Origin: Bdellovibrio sp.
GTDB taxonomy: Bacteria > Bdellovibrionota > Bdellovibrionia > Bdellovibrionales > Bdellovibrionaceae
Reading direction: 5' to 3'
Assembly: GCA_019104905.1 (NCBI GenBank)
Contig: JAHRXB010000059.1
Coordinates: forward strand, 1 to 10,766
Length of the DNA: 10,766 nucleotides
In this document: positions 1 through 6,655 of the stretch, piece after piece
Position numbering within the stretch: position 1 is the first letter of the stretch
How the letters are laid out: each line of letters begins with the position of its first letter
Notes under the pieces: model-generated
What the model was told of the DNA's origin: nothing
Database searches by the model: none
What the model saw: the letters and a program-made list of their open reading frames with translations, nothing else
Made by a program: the position numbers and the translations under genes

Positions 1-111
1 TGGCTGCCCTGTCGCTACGATCGGCACGCCATCCAGGCTCAATCAGCGCCGGCTTCGCCGGTTCGGGCCATCCAGGCCCCGCTGAAGGCCTCTCTTCGGA
101 CAGGGCAGCCA
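1..111 (+). repeat. Structured GC-rich repeat, copy A (conserved core with complementary arms)
   Basis: A perfect 13-base inverted repeat (1-13 with 99-111, TGGCTGCCCTGTC) encloses a core of about 85 bases. Inside the core are two further hairpins: CCGGC/GCCGG (49-53 with 57-61, loop TTC) and GGGCC/GGCCC (65-69 with 75-79, loop ATCCA). The core is homologous to copy B on the opposite strand: 27 of the first 30 bases match, including an exact 14-mer at 21-34 (TCGGCACGCCATCC), and the closing part around AAGGCCTCTCTTCGGAC is similar. The stem sequences differ between the copies while pairing is kept. The outer arm may continue left of the window, so the true left end is unknown. It could be a structured RNA gene, a palindromic repetitive element or a complex terminator. 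The sequence shows the structure, not the function. Confidence 0.75.
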
Positions 112-194
112 AACTCGGCCCCTCTCAAGCTCATGAAACGACGCAAATCTCAAAGAGGCTTTAAAATATCCGTCATGATTTTGATTCCAGTACA

Positions 195-352
195 GATTTG
201 CAGGTAGGTGCTAGGCCCTAAGTTTCGTCCGGAGGGAGGCCTTTGCCGGCGCCACGATGGCGCGAACCGCACGACAGTGCGGCGGCAACTGAGCCCGGAT
301 GGCGTGCCGACCGCAGCGACGAAGCTTAGGGCCTAGCACCTACCTGCAAATC
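195..352 (-). repeat. Structured GC-rich repeat, copy B, with 35-base near-perfect terminal inverted repeat
   Basis: The arms 195-229 and 318-352 are complementary at 34 of 35 positions, with 28 uninterrupted pairs at the outer end. The interior, read on the minus strand, matches the core of copy A. It keeps the same two internal hairpins with different bases: CCGCAC/GTGCGG (267-272 with 277-282) and GCGCCA/TGGCGC (249-254 with 258-263). The element lies just 3' of trmL, which has no ordinary U-rich terminator of its own, so this structure could end that transcript. Copies A and B face opposite ways, and their cores could pair with each other in a read-through transcript. No open reading frame of note lies inside. 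Confidence 0.8.
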
Positions 353-381
353 CGTCGCTCGAAGCGCAAGGTCTTGGATGG

Positions 382-861
382 CTATTTTTTAAAGTTGATT
401 TGCCTGACGCCTTCGTAGGCGGCAATGGCGACGCTGGTGGCGAGGTTGAGGCTTCTTGCGCCTTCGCCGATCATGGGGATCGTCACCGTTTGATTGGGGT
501 ATTTGAGAAGAAGATCGGGATCAAGGCCCTTGGTTTCTTTGCCGAAAACGAGCCAATCTCCGGGTTTGTAGTCGGGTTCAAAGTAGGTGCGTTGGGTCTT
601 CGTCGTGAATAGCCAAACTCGAGAAGGATCTTCTACGAGTTTCCACCAGTCTGCGAATGTTTCGTGGCGATGCCATGTCAAGTGAGGCCAATAATCGAGG
701 CCGGCTCTTTTGAGATTTGTGTCGTTGATTTCAAAACCCATTTTGCCCACAAGATGGAGCTCGCAGTTCGTGGCGACACAACTGCGCCCGATGTTCCCCG
801 TGTTTTGAGGAATCTCGGGCTCAATAAGAACAATACGAAAAAGTTTTTGAGACTCAGGCAA
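382..861 (-). CDS. trmL: tRNA (cytidine/uridine-34-2'-O)-methyltransferase, SPOUT family (TrmL/YibK-like)
   Basis: TrmL transfers a methyl group from S-adenosylmethionine to the 2'-hydroxyl of the wobble nucleotide of certain tRNA-Leu species in the cytoplasm. The protein shows the N-terminal PEIPQNTGNIGR motif and the two signatures that build the SPOUT trefoil knot: a VFGKETKGL stretch and, near the C-terminus, IPM...RSLNLATSVAIAAYE. Length (about 159 residues) is normal for the family. Two TTG starts are possible: 883-885 has no Shine-Dalgarno and adds eight residues, while 859-861 is preceded by AAGAGG 12 bases upstream and gives a more typical N-terminus, so I chose it. There is no in-frame ATG before the first motif. 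The start overlaps the end of the upstream gene by 8 bases, suggesting translational coupling. Substrate specificity is assigned from the family only. Confidence 0.9.
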   Translation of the reverse strand: MPESQKLFRIVLIEPEIPQNTGNIGRSCVATNCELHLVGKMGFEINDTNLKRAGLDYWPHLTWHRHETFADWWKLVEDPSRVWLFTTKTQRTYFEPDYKPGDWLVFGKETKGLDPDLLLKYPNQTVTIPMIGEGARSLNLATSVAIAAYEGVRQINFKK

Positions 862-1456
862 GATGTTTATAAACCTCTTGGCCAAGCTTAGAAAGAGCCA
901 AACGGCGACCTTTATCTACAATCAGCTCTAAATTCATAAGCTCACGGTAAAGATTCAGATCAATAGGAACGATCTCTCGGCCAGTCGAACGCCCTAATCT
1001 TTGAATATAGGTCACTTGTTTTTCCGTCAAACGAGAAGTCAAAGAAGGCTGCTCTTCTAAAGATCTTTTCCAGTCTCCCCCAGGAATAACCGAGGCGTTG
1101 ACCGGCATTTTGAGCGGATTCAAAAAATAAACCCACGCTTTTACAGGCTGTGAAGCGCCCTCAGGAAAAACATCCACTTCTTCTCTAGAATAAAGGCTCT
1201 TCTCTGGATCCTGGCGATTAAAGCCAAAGAACTCATCCAAAAGAGATACCAATAAATCGGATCCCTTAAGCTCCACAAGCTGGCCCGGAACCAAATCACT
1301 GCCCCCCTTGACCATCGCCGGAAAGCCCACTTTCAGACGGTAGGCCGTGGCCTTAACTCGTGCAAATATTGAAGATTCCATGAAATTTTGGATCTTTGAA
1401 AAGTGAACCATGCCCTCACAAAAAGATCCATAGACGAAAAATCGCGCTGTAGTCAT
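854..1456 (-). CDS. Gamma-glutamylcyclotransferase-fold (AIG2-like) protein with C-terminal helical extension
   Basis: Residues 4-115 resemble the GGCT/AIG2 fold: an opening ARFFVYGSF strand-loop (family VYGTL), then a GFPAMV...VPGQLVEL block, then LLDEFFG and YSREEVDVF. Members cyclise gamma-glutamyl groups or are uncharacterised. At the family's LDxxEG position, where the catalytic glutamate usually sits, I read LDEFFG, with phenylalanine at residue 77, so activity is doubtful unless E75 substitutes. Residues about 140-200 form a charged helical segment ending LVDKGRR-type, LALSKLGQEVYKHLA, that could be a winged-helix-like domain; this is only a guess. I placed the start at the ATG 1454-1456, where the domain begins and a G-run lies just upstream. 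A longer reading to 1531 adds 25 residues unlike the family. It overlaps trmL downstream and diverges from glnB. Confidence 0.7.
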   Translation of the reverse strand: MTTARFFVYGSFCEGMVHFSKIQNFMESSIFARVKATAYRLKVGFPAMVKGGSDLVPGQLVELKGSDLLVSLLDEFFGFNRQDPEKSLYSREEVDVFPEGASQPVKAWVYFLNPLKMPVNASVIPGGDWKRSLEEQPSLTSRLTEKQVTYIQRLGRSTGREIVPIDLNLYRELMNLELIVDKGRRLALSKLGQEVYKHLA

Positions 1457-1632
1457 TATCCCCCCCGAGTACGACAACATTGATGGTTTTTCGAAAAAGT
1501 GGACCCGTGTGTACCAAAAACCACAAGGCACCGCAAGCCGCTTTCAAGGGAGTCGATCTTTTTTACCAAGAGGTGACACTTACTGGTTCGCGTTATGAGC
1601 TCATTAAAAAAATAAAATGACTTTATCTGTTT

Positions 1633-1660
1633 TTGCTTTCTGCAAACCTTTTGTTATCCT
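1633..1660 (+). promoter_or_regulatory. Candidate sigma70-type promoter for glnB-glnA, with TTTGC/GCAAA palindromes
   Basis: TTGCTT (1633-1638) and TATCCT (1655-1660) are separated by 16 bases and lie about 45 bases before the glnB start. The half-sites TTTGC (1632-1636) and GCAAA (1642-1646) form an inverted repeat over the -35 end, and the perfect palindrome TTTGCAAA (1661-1668) follows the -10. These could be operator sites. No sigma54-type GG/GC element was found here. This is a motif reading only. Confidence 0.4.
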
Positions 1661-1704
1661 TTTGCAAATTGATTGAGGACTTCCTTTCAGCACAAAGAAG
1701 TTAG

Positions 1705-2043
<339 letters not shown>

Positions 2044-2072
2044 ATATTTTTATAGAACGGCTCGGAGGCCCC

Positions 2073-3500
2073 ATGACCCAACAAATGAAAGCAAAAGAAG
2101 TCCTGAAGTTCGCCAATGAAAAAGGCGCAAAAATGGTCGATCTCAAGTTCTGTGACATGATCGGAACTTGGCAGCATCTCACCGTTCCTCTTCACCAACT
2201 GACCGAAGAGGCCTTCGAAGATGGCTTCGGTTTTGATGGAAGCTCCATTCGCGGCTGGAGAGGCATTGAAGAGTCTGACATGATCATTATGCCAGACCCA
2301 ACGACCGCCATGATGGACCCCTTCATGCAGGTGCCCACCCTTTCTTTGATTTGCGATGTTTGTTTGCCTGAGACTTTGCAACCTTACAACAGAGATCCTC
2401 GTCAAATCGTGAAAAAAGCGATCGCCTACATGCAATCAACAGGAATTGCTGACACCGCATACTTCGGCCCTGAGGCCGAGTTCTTTATCTTTGATGATGT
2501 TCGCTACGAACAAACCAGCAATTCTGCGTTCTACATGATTGATAGTGACGAAGCCGCATGGAACACCGGTCGAGACGAAGGCGGTCGAAATCTTGGTTAC
2601 AAGATTCGCAGCAAGGAAGGTTACTTCCCGGCACTTCCTACGGATTCTCAACAAGATCTTCGCACTGAAATTTGTCTTGAGCTTGAAAGATGCGGCATGC
2701 AGGTTGAACGTCATCACCATGAGGTCGCTTCTGCGGGTCAAGGTGAAATCAACTTCCGTTTTGATACAGCTCTGAACATGGGCGACAAGATGATGTGGTT
2801 TAAGTACATCGTTAGAAACGTGGCAAAACGTTACGGCAAAACTGTCACGTTCATGCCAAAACCTCTTTTTGGCGATAATGGCTCAGGAATGCATATTCAT
2901 ATGTCTTTGTGGAAAGACGGTAAAAATCTTTTTGCAGGAAACAAATATGCGGGTCTTTCGGAAATGGCTCTTTATTATATCGGTGGCGTTCTTAAACACG
3001 CTCCGGCTTTGTGCGGAATTATCAATCCGACAACAAATTCCTATAAACGTCTGGTTCCCGGCTTTGAAGCTCCAACAAAACTGGCGTACAGCTTCAAGAA
3101 CCGCTCTGCTGCAATGAGAATTCCGAACTCAGGCCCCAATCCAAAGGCAAAACGTATCGAGTTCCGCACTCCAGACCCTGCCGCCAATATCTATTTGGCG
3201 GAAGCCGCGATTTTGATGGCTGGACTTGATGGTATTATCAATAAGATCCACCCCGGTGATCCATTGGATAAGGATATTTACGGTCTTCCTCCTCAAGAGG
3301 CCGCGGCAATTCCTTCTGTTCCTGGCACTTTGGAAGAGTCTTTGAGCAACCTGCAGGCCAATGGCAGCTTCCTGAAAAAGGGCGATGTCTTTAGTGAGGA
3401 CCTCATTGAGACTTGGATTCAATACAAAATCGACAAAGAAGTACGTCCAATTCAACAAAGACCTGTTCCCTACGAGTTCCATTTATATTACGATTGCTAA
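2073..3500 (+). CDS. glnA: Glutamine synthetase, type I
   Basis: This enzyme makes glutamine from glutamate, ammonia and ATP, the main entry of ammonium into metabolism; it acts as a cytoplasmic dodecamer. The 475-residue length fits the bacterial GSI class. Visible motifs are [11 protein letters not shown] (residues 52-62), the metal-binding GPEAEFF (132-138), [14 protein letters not shown] (215-228), [12 protein letters not shown] (267-278) and [17 protein letters not shown] (318-334). A further one is [10 protein letters not shown]. Tyr403 in the DIYGLPP context matches the adenylylation tyrosine of the GSI-beta class, so control by a GlnE-type adenylyltransferase together with PII is likely. 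The ATG has a strong GGAGG (2064-2068) at short spacing. It is co-directional with glnB upstream and a GcvH-like gene 58 bases downstream. No truncation or missing catalytic block is evident. Confidence 0.98.
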   Translation: MTQQMKAKEVLKFANEKGAKMVDLKFCDMIGTWQHLTVPLHQLTEEAFEDGFGFDGSSIRGWRGIEESDMIIMPDPTTAMMDPFMQVPTLSLICDVCLPETLQPYNRDPRQIVKKAIAYMQSTGIADTAYFGPEAEFFIFDDVRYEQTSNSAFYMIDSDEAAWNTGRDEGGRNLGYKIRSKEGYFPALPTDSQQDLRTEICLELERCGMQVERHHHEVASAGQGEINFRFDTALNMGDKMMWFKYIVRNVAKRYGKTVTFMPKPLFGDNGSGMHIHMSLWKDGKNLFAGNKYAGLSEMALYYIGGVLKHAPALCGIINPTTNSYKRLVPGFEAPTKLAYSFKNRSAAMRIPNSGPNPKAKRIEFRTPDPAANIYLAEAAILMAGLDGIINKIHPGDPLDKDIYGLPPQEAAAIPSVPGTLEESLSNLQANGSFLKKGDVFSEDLIETWIQYKIDKEVRPIQQRPVPYEFHLYYDC

Positions 3501-3511
3501 AAGACTGGACG

Positions 3512-3535
3512 CGGTACGGGTTTTTACTCGTACCG
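3512..3535 (+). other. Intercistronic hairpin between glnA and the GcvH-like gene
   Basis: CGGTACGGGT (3512-3521) pairs with ACTCGTACCG (3526-3535) over 10 positions with one G-U pair and a TTTT loop. No U-run follows, so it is not a classical intrinsic terminator. It may protect or process the glnA message or reduce read-through into the next gene. That role is inferred from its position only. Confidence 0.55.
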
Positions 3536-3558
3536 TAACTTAAACTTAGGGAAAGAAA

Positions 3559-3966
3559 ATGGGATCAGACGACGTAAGAAATTTTATGGGCTATCTTTGG
3601 ATTCGTCAGGAAGATGGCGTTATTACCATCGGAATCAATGAGGACGGCTTAGAAGACTTTGAAGAAATCAGCTCCGTCGAGCTTCCTGCAGAGCAGGAAA
3701 AAGTCGACGCTGACGTTGTCATTGGAACTTTGGAGACAGATGACGGTCCCTTGGATATCTATTCTCCGGTCTCTGGAACCGTTATTGAAATCAACAGTCA
3801 GGTTATTGAGGAACCTTCACTTATCATCGAAGATCCTTATGAAGAGGGCTGGCTTGTGCGCATCGAAGCGGATGAAGACCTCGATGAAGAGGACGAAGAC
3901 GATGAAGATGATGATGAAGAAGACGACGATGAGGACGATGACGACTACGAAGATGATGAAGATTAA
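3559..3966 (+). CDS. GcvH-like (lipoyl-domain fold) protein lacking the lipoyl lysine, with polyacidic tail
   Basis: Residues about 10-102 follow glycine-cleavage H protein: a GYLWIRQEDGVITIGI opening, a VELP turn, then DIYSPVSGTVIEIN (66-79) and EDPYEEGWLVRIE (91-103). In true GcvH the modified lysine lies four residues before the DIY motif (ESVKAASDIY); here the same stretch reads ETDDGPLDIY, so Asp62 replaces it and lipoylation appears impossible. From residue 103 to the end, 30 of 33 residues are Asp or Glu. No gcvT or gcvP lies nearby, which argues against a role in glycine cleavage. The start ATG has AGGGA (3548-3552) six bases upstream. The gene is co-directional with glnB-glnA and ends at a strong terminator, so it probably shares that operon. 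The function is unknown; a protein-binding or regulatory role is a guess. Confidence 0.85.
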   Translation: MGSDDVRNFMGYLWIRQEDGVITIGINEDGLEDFEEISSVELPAEQEKVDADVVIGTLETDDGPLDIYSPVSGTVIEINSQVIEEPSLIIEDPYEEGWLVRIEADEDLDEEDEDDEDDDEEDDDEDDDDYEDDED

Positions 3967-3968
3967 TT

Positions 3969-3998
3969 AAAAAAGCCCCGGAATTCCGGGGCTTTTTT
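3969..3998. terminator. Bidirectional intrinsic terminator
   Basis: The palindrome GCCCCGGAATTCCGGGGC (3975-3992) is flanked by an A-run (3969-3974) and a T-run (3993-3999), giving a strong GC stem with a U-tract in either direction. It begins two bases after the stop of the GcvH-like gene and ends at the stop codon of the convergent small membrane-protein gene, so it can serve both transcripts. Confidence 0.95.
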
Positions 3999-4171
3999 TA
4001 TCGATGCCCGCGACGGCCCATCAGATTTATAAGAAAGCTGATGATCGCTAAGGCCAAGAATACCATGAGTAGCAGTCGACCAATCTCCATAGACATACCG
4101 GCAACTCCCGAGGCACCAAAAATAAAAGCCACAATCGCAATAATGAAAAAAGTAATAGCGGCTCTAAGCAT
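3998..4171 (-). CDS. Small DUF1328/YtjA-type membrane protein
   Basis: A 57-residue protein starts at the ATG 4169-4171, preceded by a perfect AGGAGG (4177-4182) five bases upstream. It opens MLRAAITFFIIAIVAFIFGA, continues with SGVAG, and has a second hydrophobic stretch (about residues 32-50) before the basic end GRRGHR. This two-helix pattern with a central glycine/alanine-rich turn matches the DUF1328 (YtjA) family of about 55-residue inner-membrane proteins, which are uncharacterised. The stop TAA overlaps the T-run of the shared terminator at 3969-3998, so the gene is convergent with the glnBA operon. It diverges from the EamA transporter gene. The strong ribosome binding site and full-length family match make this a real gene despite its size. 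Confidence 0.88.
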   Translation of the reverse strand: MLRAAITFFIIAIVAFIFGASGVAGMSMEIGRLLLMVFLALAIISFLINLMGRRGHR

Positions 4172-4340
4172 AGGGACCTCCTTTCCTTTACCCCATCTTT
4201 AGTATCCTCTCCTCCTCACAGAATGGCATATTTCTTTGCTGATCCTGACAAGACTCAGTTTTTTGATGTGTTGCTTGGCAGGTAAAAAGTGAGTACTCTC
4301 TTCGAATGCCGTTCGACGGCGGAATGGGACTTATCTAAAG
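4172..4340. other. Divergent intergenic region between DUF1328 gene and EamA transporter
   Basis: This 169-base stretch must hold the promoters of both flanking genes, but I see no convincing -35/-10 pair on either strand. It contains the minus-strand Shine-Dalgarno (4177-4182) and a small perfect hairpin, GCCGT/ACGGC (4308-4312 with 4316-4320), in the expected leader of the transporter gene about 20 bases before its ATG. Confidence 0.5.
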
Positions 4341-5228
4341 ATGTCTTCACGATTTGAAAACCTGATCCTGTATTCCATTTGCACGCTTATTTGGGGATCT
4401 ACTTGGTTAGTCATCACCTTTCAGGTCGATGCCGCTTCTCCGGTCACATCAGTTTTTTGGCGCTTCCTAGTCGCGGCCGGAATTTTGGCGGCCTTTTGTT
4501 TCTTTAAAAAACAGAACTTGAGATATTCTCGCCGCGAACACGTGCTCTTTGCGGCTCAAGGTGTCTTCATGTTCTCCGTCAATTACATGCTGACTTATAT
4601 TGCTGAAACGATGATCAGCTCGGGCCTGGTCGCATTAAGTTTCACAGTCCTTGTCTATTACAACATATTTGGGATGCGTCTTTTCTTTAAAAAACCCATC
4701 ACCAGAAATGTGATTATTGGTTCTGCCTTGGGCGGAATAGGAATCATTTTTATCTTTCTCAATGAAATTTTACATTTTGATCCGAACTCTAAAACGATCT
4801 TAGGTCTGCTGATTGGATTCTTAGCCACTCTTTCCGCCTCGACGGGAAATATGGTAGCCCAGAAAAGTTATCAACTGCGTATTCCCGTCGTTGTCACAAA
4901 TACTTTTGGTATGCTTTACGGAAGTCTTTTTACTTTGATCGTGGCGCTGATCCACGGAGACTCTCTCGCCATTCCACTGACGGGACGATTTCTGGGAGCT
5001 TTACTTTATTTATCTCTTTTTGGATCCGTCATTGCCTTCGGCGCCTACCTCTCATTGGCAGGAAAAATTGGTGCTGAGAAAGCGGCCTACACCAGCGTGA
5101 TCTCTCCGGTCATTGCCCTTGTTCTTTCAAGCTTCTTTGAGAACTTCAAATGGACGCCCTATATTTTAGTGGGCGTCCTTCTTTGCCTTCTTGGAAATAT
5201 TCTGACTCTTACCAAGCGGGCGGCGTGA
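4341..5228 (+). CDS. EamA/DMT-family inner-membrane transporter
   Basis: The 295-residue protein is strongly hydrophobic, with about ten predicted transmembrane helices arranged as two EamA repeats (roughly residues 8-140 and 152-290). The start ILYSICTLIWGSTWLVI is the typical first helix of the drug/metabolite transporter superfamily, and the second repeat carries the usual SLFGSVIAFGAYLSLAGKIGAEKAAYTSVISPV pattern in part (residues 225-257). Such proteins export metabolites or amino acids from the cytoplasm; the substrate here cannot be told. No good Shine-Dalgarno precedes the ATG at 4341. A distant GGGA and a small hairpin are all that is visible, so translation may be weak or regulated. 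Its last 20 bases overlap the convergent lipoprotein gene. Confidence 0.92.
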   Translation: MSSRFENLILYSICTLIWGSTWLVITFQVDAASPVTSVFWRFLVAAGILAAFCFFKKQNLRYSRREHVLFAAQGVFMFSVNYMLTYIAETMISSGLVALSFTVLVYYNIFGMRLFFKKPITRNVIIGSALGGIGIIFIFLNEILHFDPNSKTILGLLIGFLATLSASTGNMVAQKSYQLRIPVVVTNTFGMLYGSLFTLIVALIHGDSLAIPLTGRFLGALLYLSLFGSVIAFGAYLSLAGKIGAEKAAYTSVISPVIALVLSSFFENFKWTPYILVGVLLCLLGNILTLTKRAA

Positions 5229-6498
5229 TTCCGGGAGGCAAAAAGAAGACCCCCGTTTGATACATGATCGAGATGGTCTTTTCCGTGGTCTTACGCAGAT
5301 CACGGCCTTGAGGAGCCCCGTTATCCACAATAATCATCCCATCATCTCCGGCGGAAATATAAGTATGACCCGGAGTCAACCCAGAGCCATTCATAAGAAA
5401 CGAACCCAGAATAGGACGATACAGCGTAGAATCCCAAGGGACCCATCCGGCTTTATAGAGAGCCATAGAGAAATTCACCACGGCTGCCGAGTTCGACCAA
5501 ATAAGTTCATTCCCTTTGCTTTTACTAAAGTCCTCCGTCACACGGTATCCAGCGCGCTGATAGGCTTGTCGTAAAAGTTCTGATTGAAACTCCGCACATG
5601 GCACATTCGAAAATCCATGTCGAACCGCCGTTGCTTGCGTCGCAATAGTCCAAGCTCCCAAAGGGGAAATCACACCTGATTTTTCGAAATTGATCGACCA
5701 TTGAGTGGCCTTCGCTTTGTCCATCATCAAATAGAATTTTGGCGTCGCCACCGTCCGATTTACCGCCTTCTTGAGTTCACTATAGATGCTGTCCCACTTT
5801 TGCTTTTGAGCTGCTGACAAGGAACTTGGACTGACTCCCTTATTTAATCGCGCTCCGAAACGTTTTGTGACCGAATTGGTATACTTAAACTTCGGCTTTC
5901 CAGTCGGATCATAGTATTTTAAAAAGCCAGCTCCGGGCGTGGAGCCGGCCACCACCGCAAAGTTTCCGTCAGAACCTTCAAGGCTTCCCACAATGGAGGC
6001 AAAAATAAAAAGACCCCCGCTGGTTTGATTAATCTCATCAATTTTCTTCTGGGGAAACTGGGACACATACTGCGACGCTACTGATACAATCTTCACTGGA
6101 TACAGAAAGCCCGTACTGGATCTTTCAATGTTTCCACTCGAGTTTCTGAAATCCAAATGTTTCACATCATAGTTTATCGGAACTTCGATCTGAGTGCCTT
6201 CAGGCAGTTCGATCTTTGCTTCCAACACGCCGGCTTTTTCGTATCGCAAGGTCATCGCTTGATTGAGCAGCAGCTTCTGACTGGTAACGACAACATCACT
6301 CCCTGGTTCCGCGGGAGTCGGCGCTGGGGGCTCCCCTGTCACCGGCGAAGGCGTCACCTCGGGAGTGGGCTCAACAACAGAGGCGCTCTCGTTTCCCGAT
6401 TCATCAATACTGGGCCAATCGTTCGAGCGTGCACATGCCGCCAATCCCAGAGCAAAGAATAAAAAGACTGTTCTTTTTAAAGATGTGGTTCGAATCAT
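5209..6498 (-). CDS. Lipoprotein with NlpC/P60-like C-terminal domain
   Basis: A basic N-terminus and hydrophobic stretch end in the lipobox LAAC, so Cys22 would be lipidated and the protein membrane anchored in the envelope. A proline/threonine-rich linker spans about residues 43-66. Residues 70-290 are not recognised. The C-terminal part carries VPCAEFQSELLRQAYQRAGY (299-318) and PGHTYISAGDDGMIIVDN (376-393), which fit the Cys and His blocks of papain-like NlpC/P60 peptidases (Cys301, His378). By family these cut peptidoglycan peptides; activity here is inferred from the motif pattern. No alternative start lies before the signal, so ATG 6496-6498 is firm. The start directly follows a hairpin with a U-run, and the 3' end overlaps the transporter gene by 20 bases. 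Confidence 0.8.
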   Translation of the reverse strand: MIRTTSLKRTVFLFFALGLAACARSNDWPSIDESGNESASVVEPTPEVTPSPVTGEPPAPTPAEPGSDVVVTSQKLLLNQAMTLRYEKAGVLEAKIELPEGTQIEVPINYDVKHLDFRNSSGNIERSSTGFLYPVKIVSVASQYVSQFPQKKIDEINQTSGGLFIFASIVGSLEGSDGNFAVVAGSTPGAGFLKYYDPTGKPKFKYTNSVTKRFGARLNKGVSPSSLSAAQKQKWDSIYSELKKAVNRTVATPKFYLMMDKAKATQWSINFEKSGVISPLGAWTIATQATAVRHGFSNVPCAEFQSELLRQAYQRAGYRVTEDFSKSKGNELIWSNSAAVVNFSMALYKAGWVPWDSTLYRPILGSFLMNGSGLTPGHTYISAGDDGMIIVDNGAPQGRDLRKTTEKTISIMYQTGVFFLPPGITPPAW

Positions 6499-6531
6499 AA
6501 AAAAGACTCCTCCGTGCTATGGAGGAGTCTT
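6499..6531 (-). promoter_or_regulatory. Hairpin plus U-run enclosing the lipoprotein Shine-Dalgarno
   Basis: On the minus strand an 11-pair stem, AAGACTCCTCC/GGAGGAGTCTT (6531-6521 with 6513-6503), has a 7-base loop and is followed by TTTT and then the ATG. It has the shape of an intrinsic terminator, yet its 3' arm holds the only Shine-Dalgarno (GGAGG) for the lipoprotein gene. It could act as an attenuator, sequester the ribosome site, or stabilise the message. Confidence 0.7.
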
Positions 6532-6655
6532 CGGTCGACTCATATTAGAAATTGAATGTCTTTGAGACTGTCCAAAAGCTAATCAGGACTTTTTCCACAA
6601 GTGGAAAAATATTTGATAGAAATATCTTCCACTGTGTTTGTTTAGGTCTGGATAA
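6532..6655 (-). other. Intergenic region with competing TTCCAC/GTGGAA hairpins
   Basis: GTGGAA at 6601-6606 can pair with TTCCAC at 6593-6598, within the 18-base inverted repeat 6590-6609, or with TTCCAC at 6627-6632 through a bulged stem continued by ATATTT/AAATAT. The two folds exclude each other. No U-run follows on either strand, so neither is a plain terminator. Confidence 0.4.
6542..6547 (-). promoter_or_regulatory. Possible -10 element (TAATAT) for the lipoprotein gene
   Basis: TAATAT on the minus strand lies 11 bases before the hairpin at 6531. If it is the -10 box, the transcript would begin near 6535 and its leader would consist almost wholly of that hairpin. No good -35 is seen at the right distance, so this is tentative. 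Confidence 0.3.

Noticed and set aside
1..352. The two repeats as a CRISPR array or integron attC sites
   Set aside because: Only two copies in opposite orientation, no spacer pattern, and no attC-type RYYYAAC/GTTRRRY ends.
1457..1531. Longer start for the GGCT-like protein
   Set aside because: The extra 25 residues are unlike the family and the fold begins at the inner ATG.
4224..4240. TGGCAT...TTTGCT as a sigma54-type promoter for the EamA gene
   Set aside because: Spacing between the GG and GC elements is one base too long and the TGGCAC box is imperfect.
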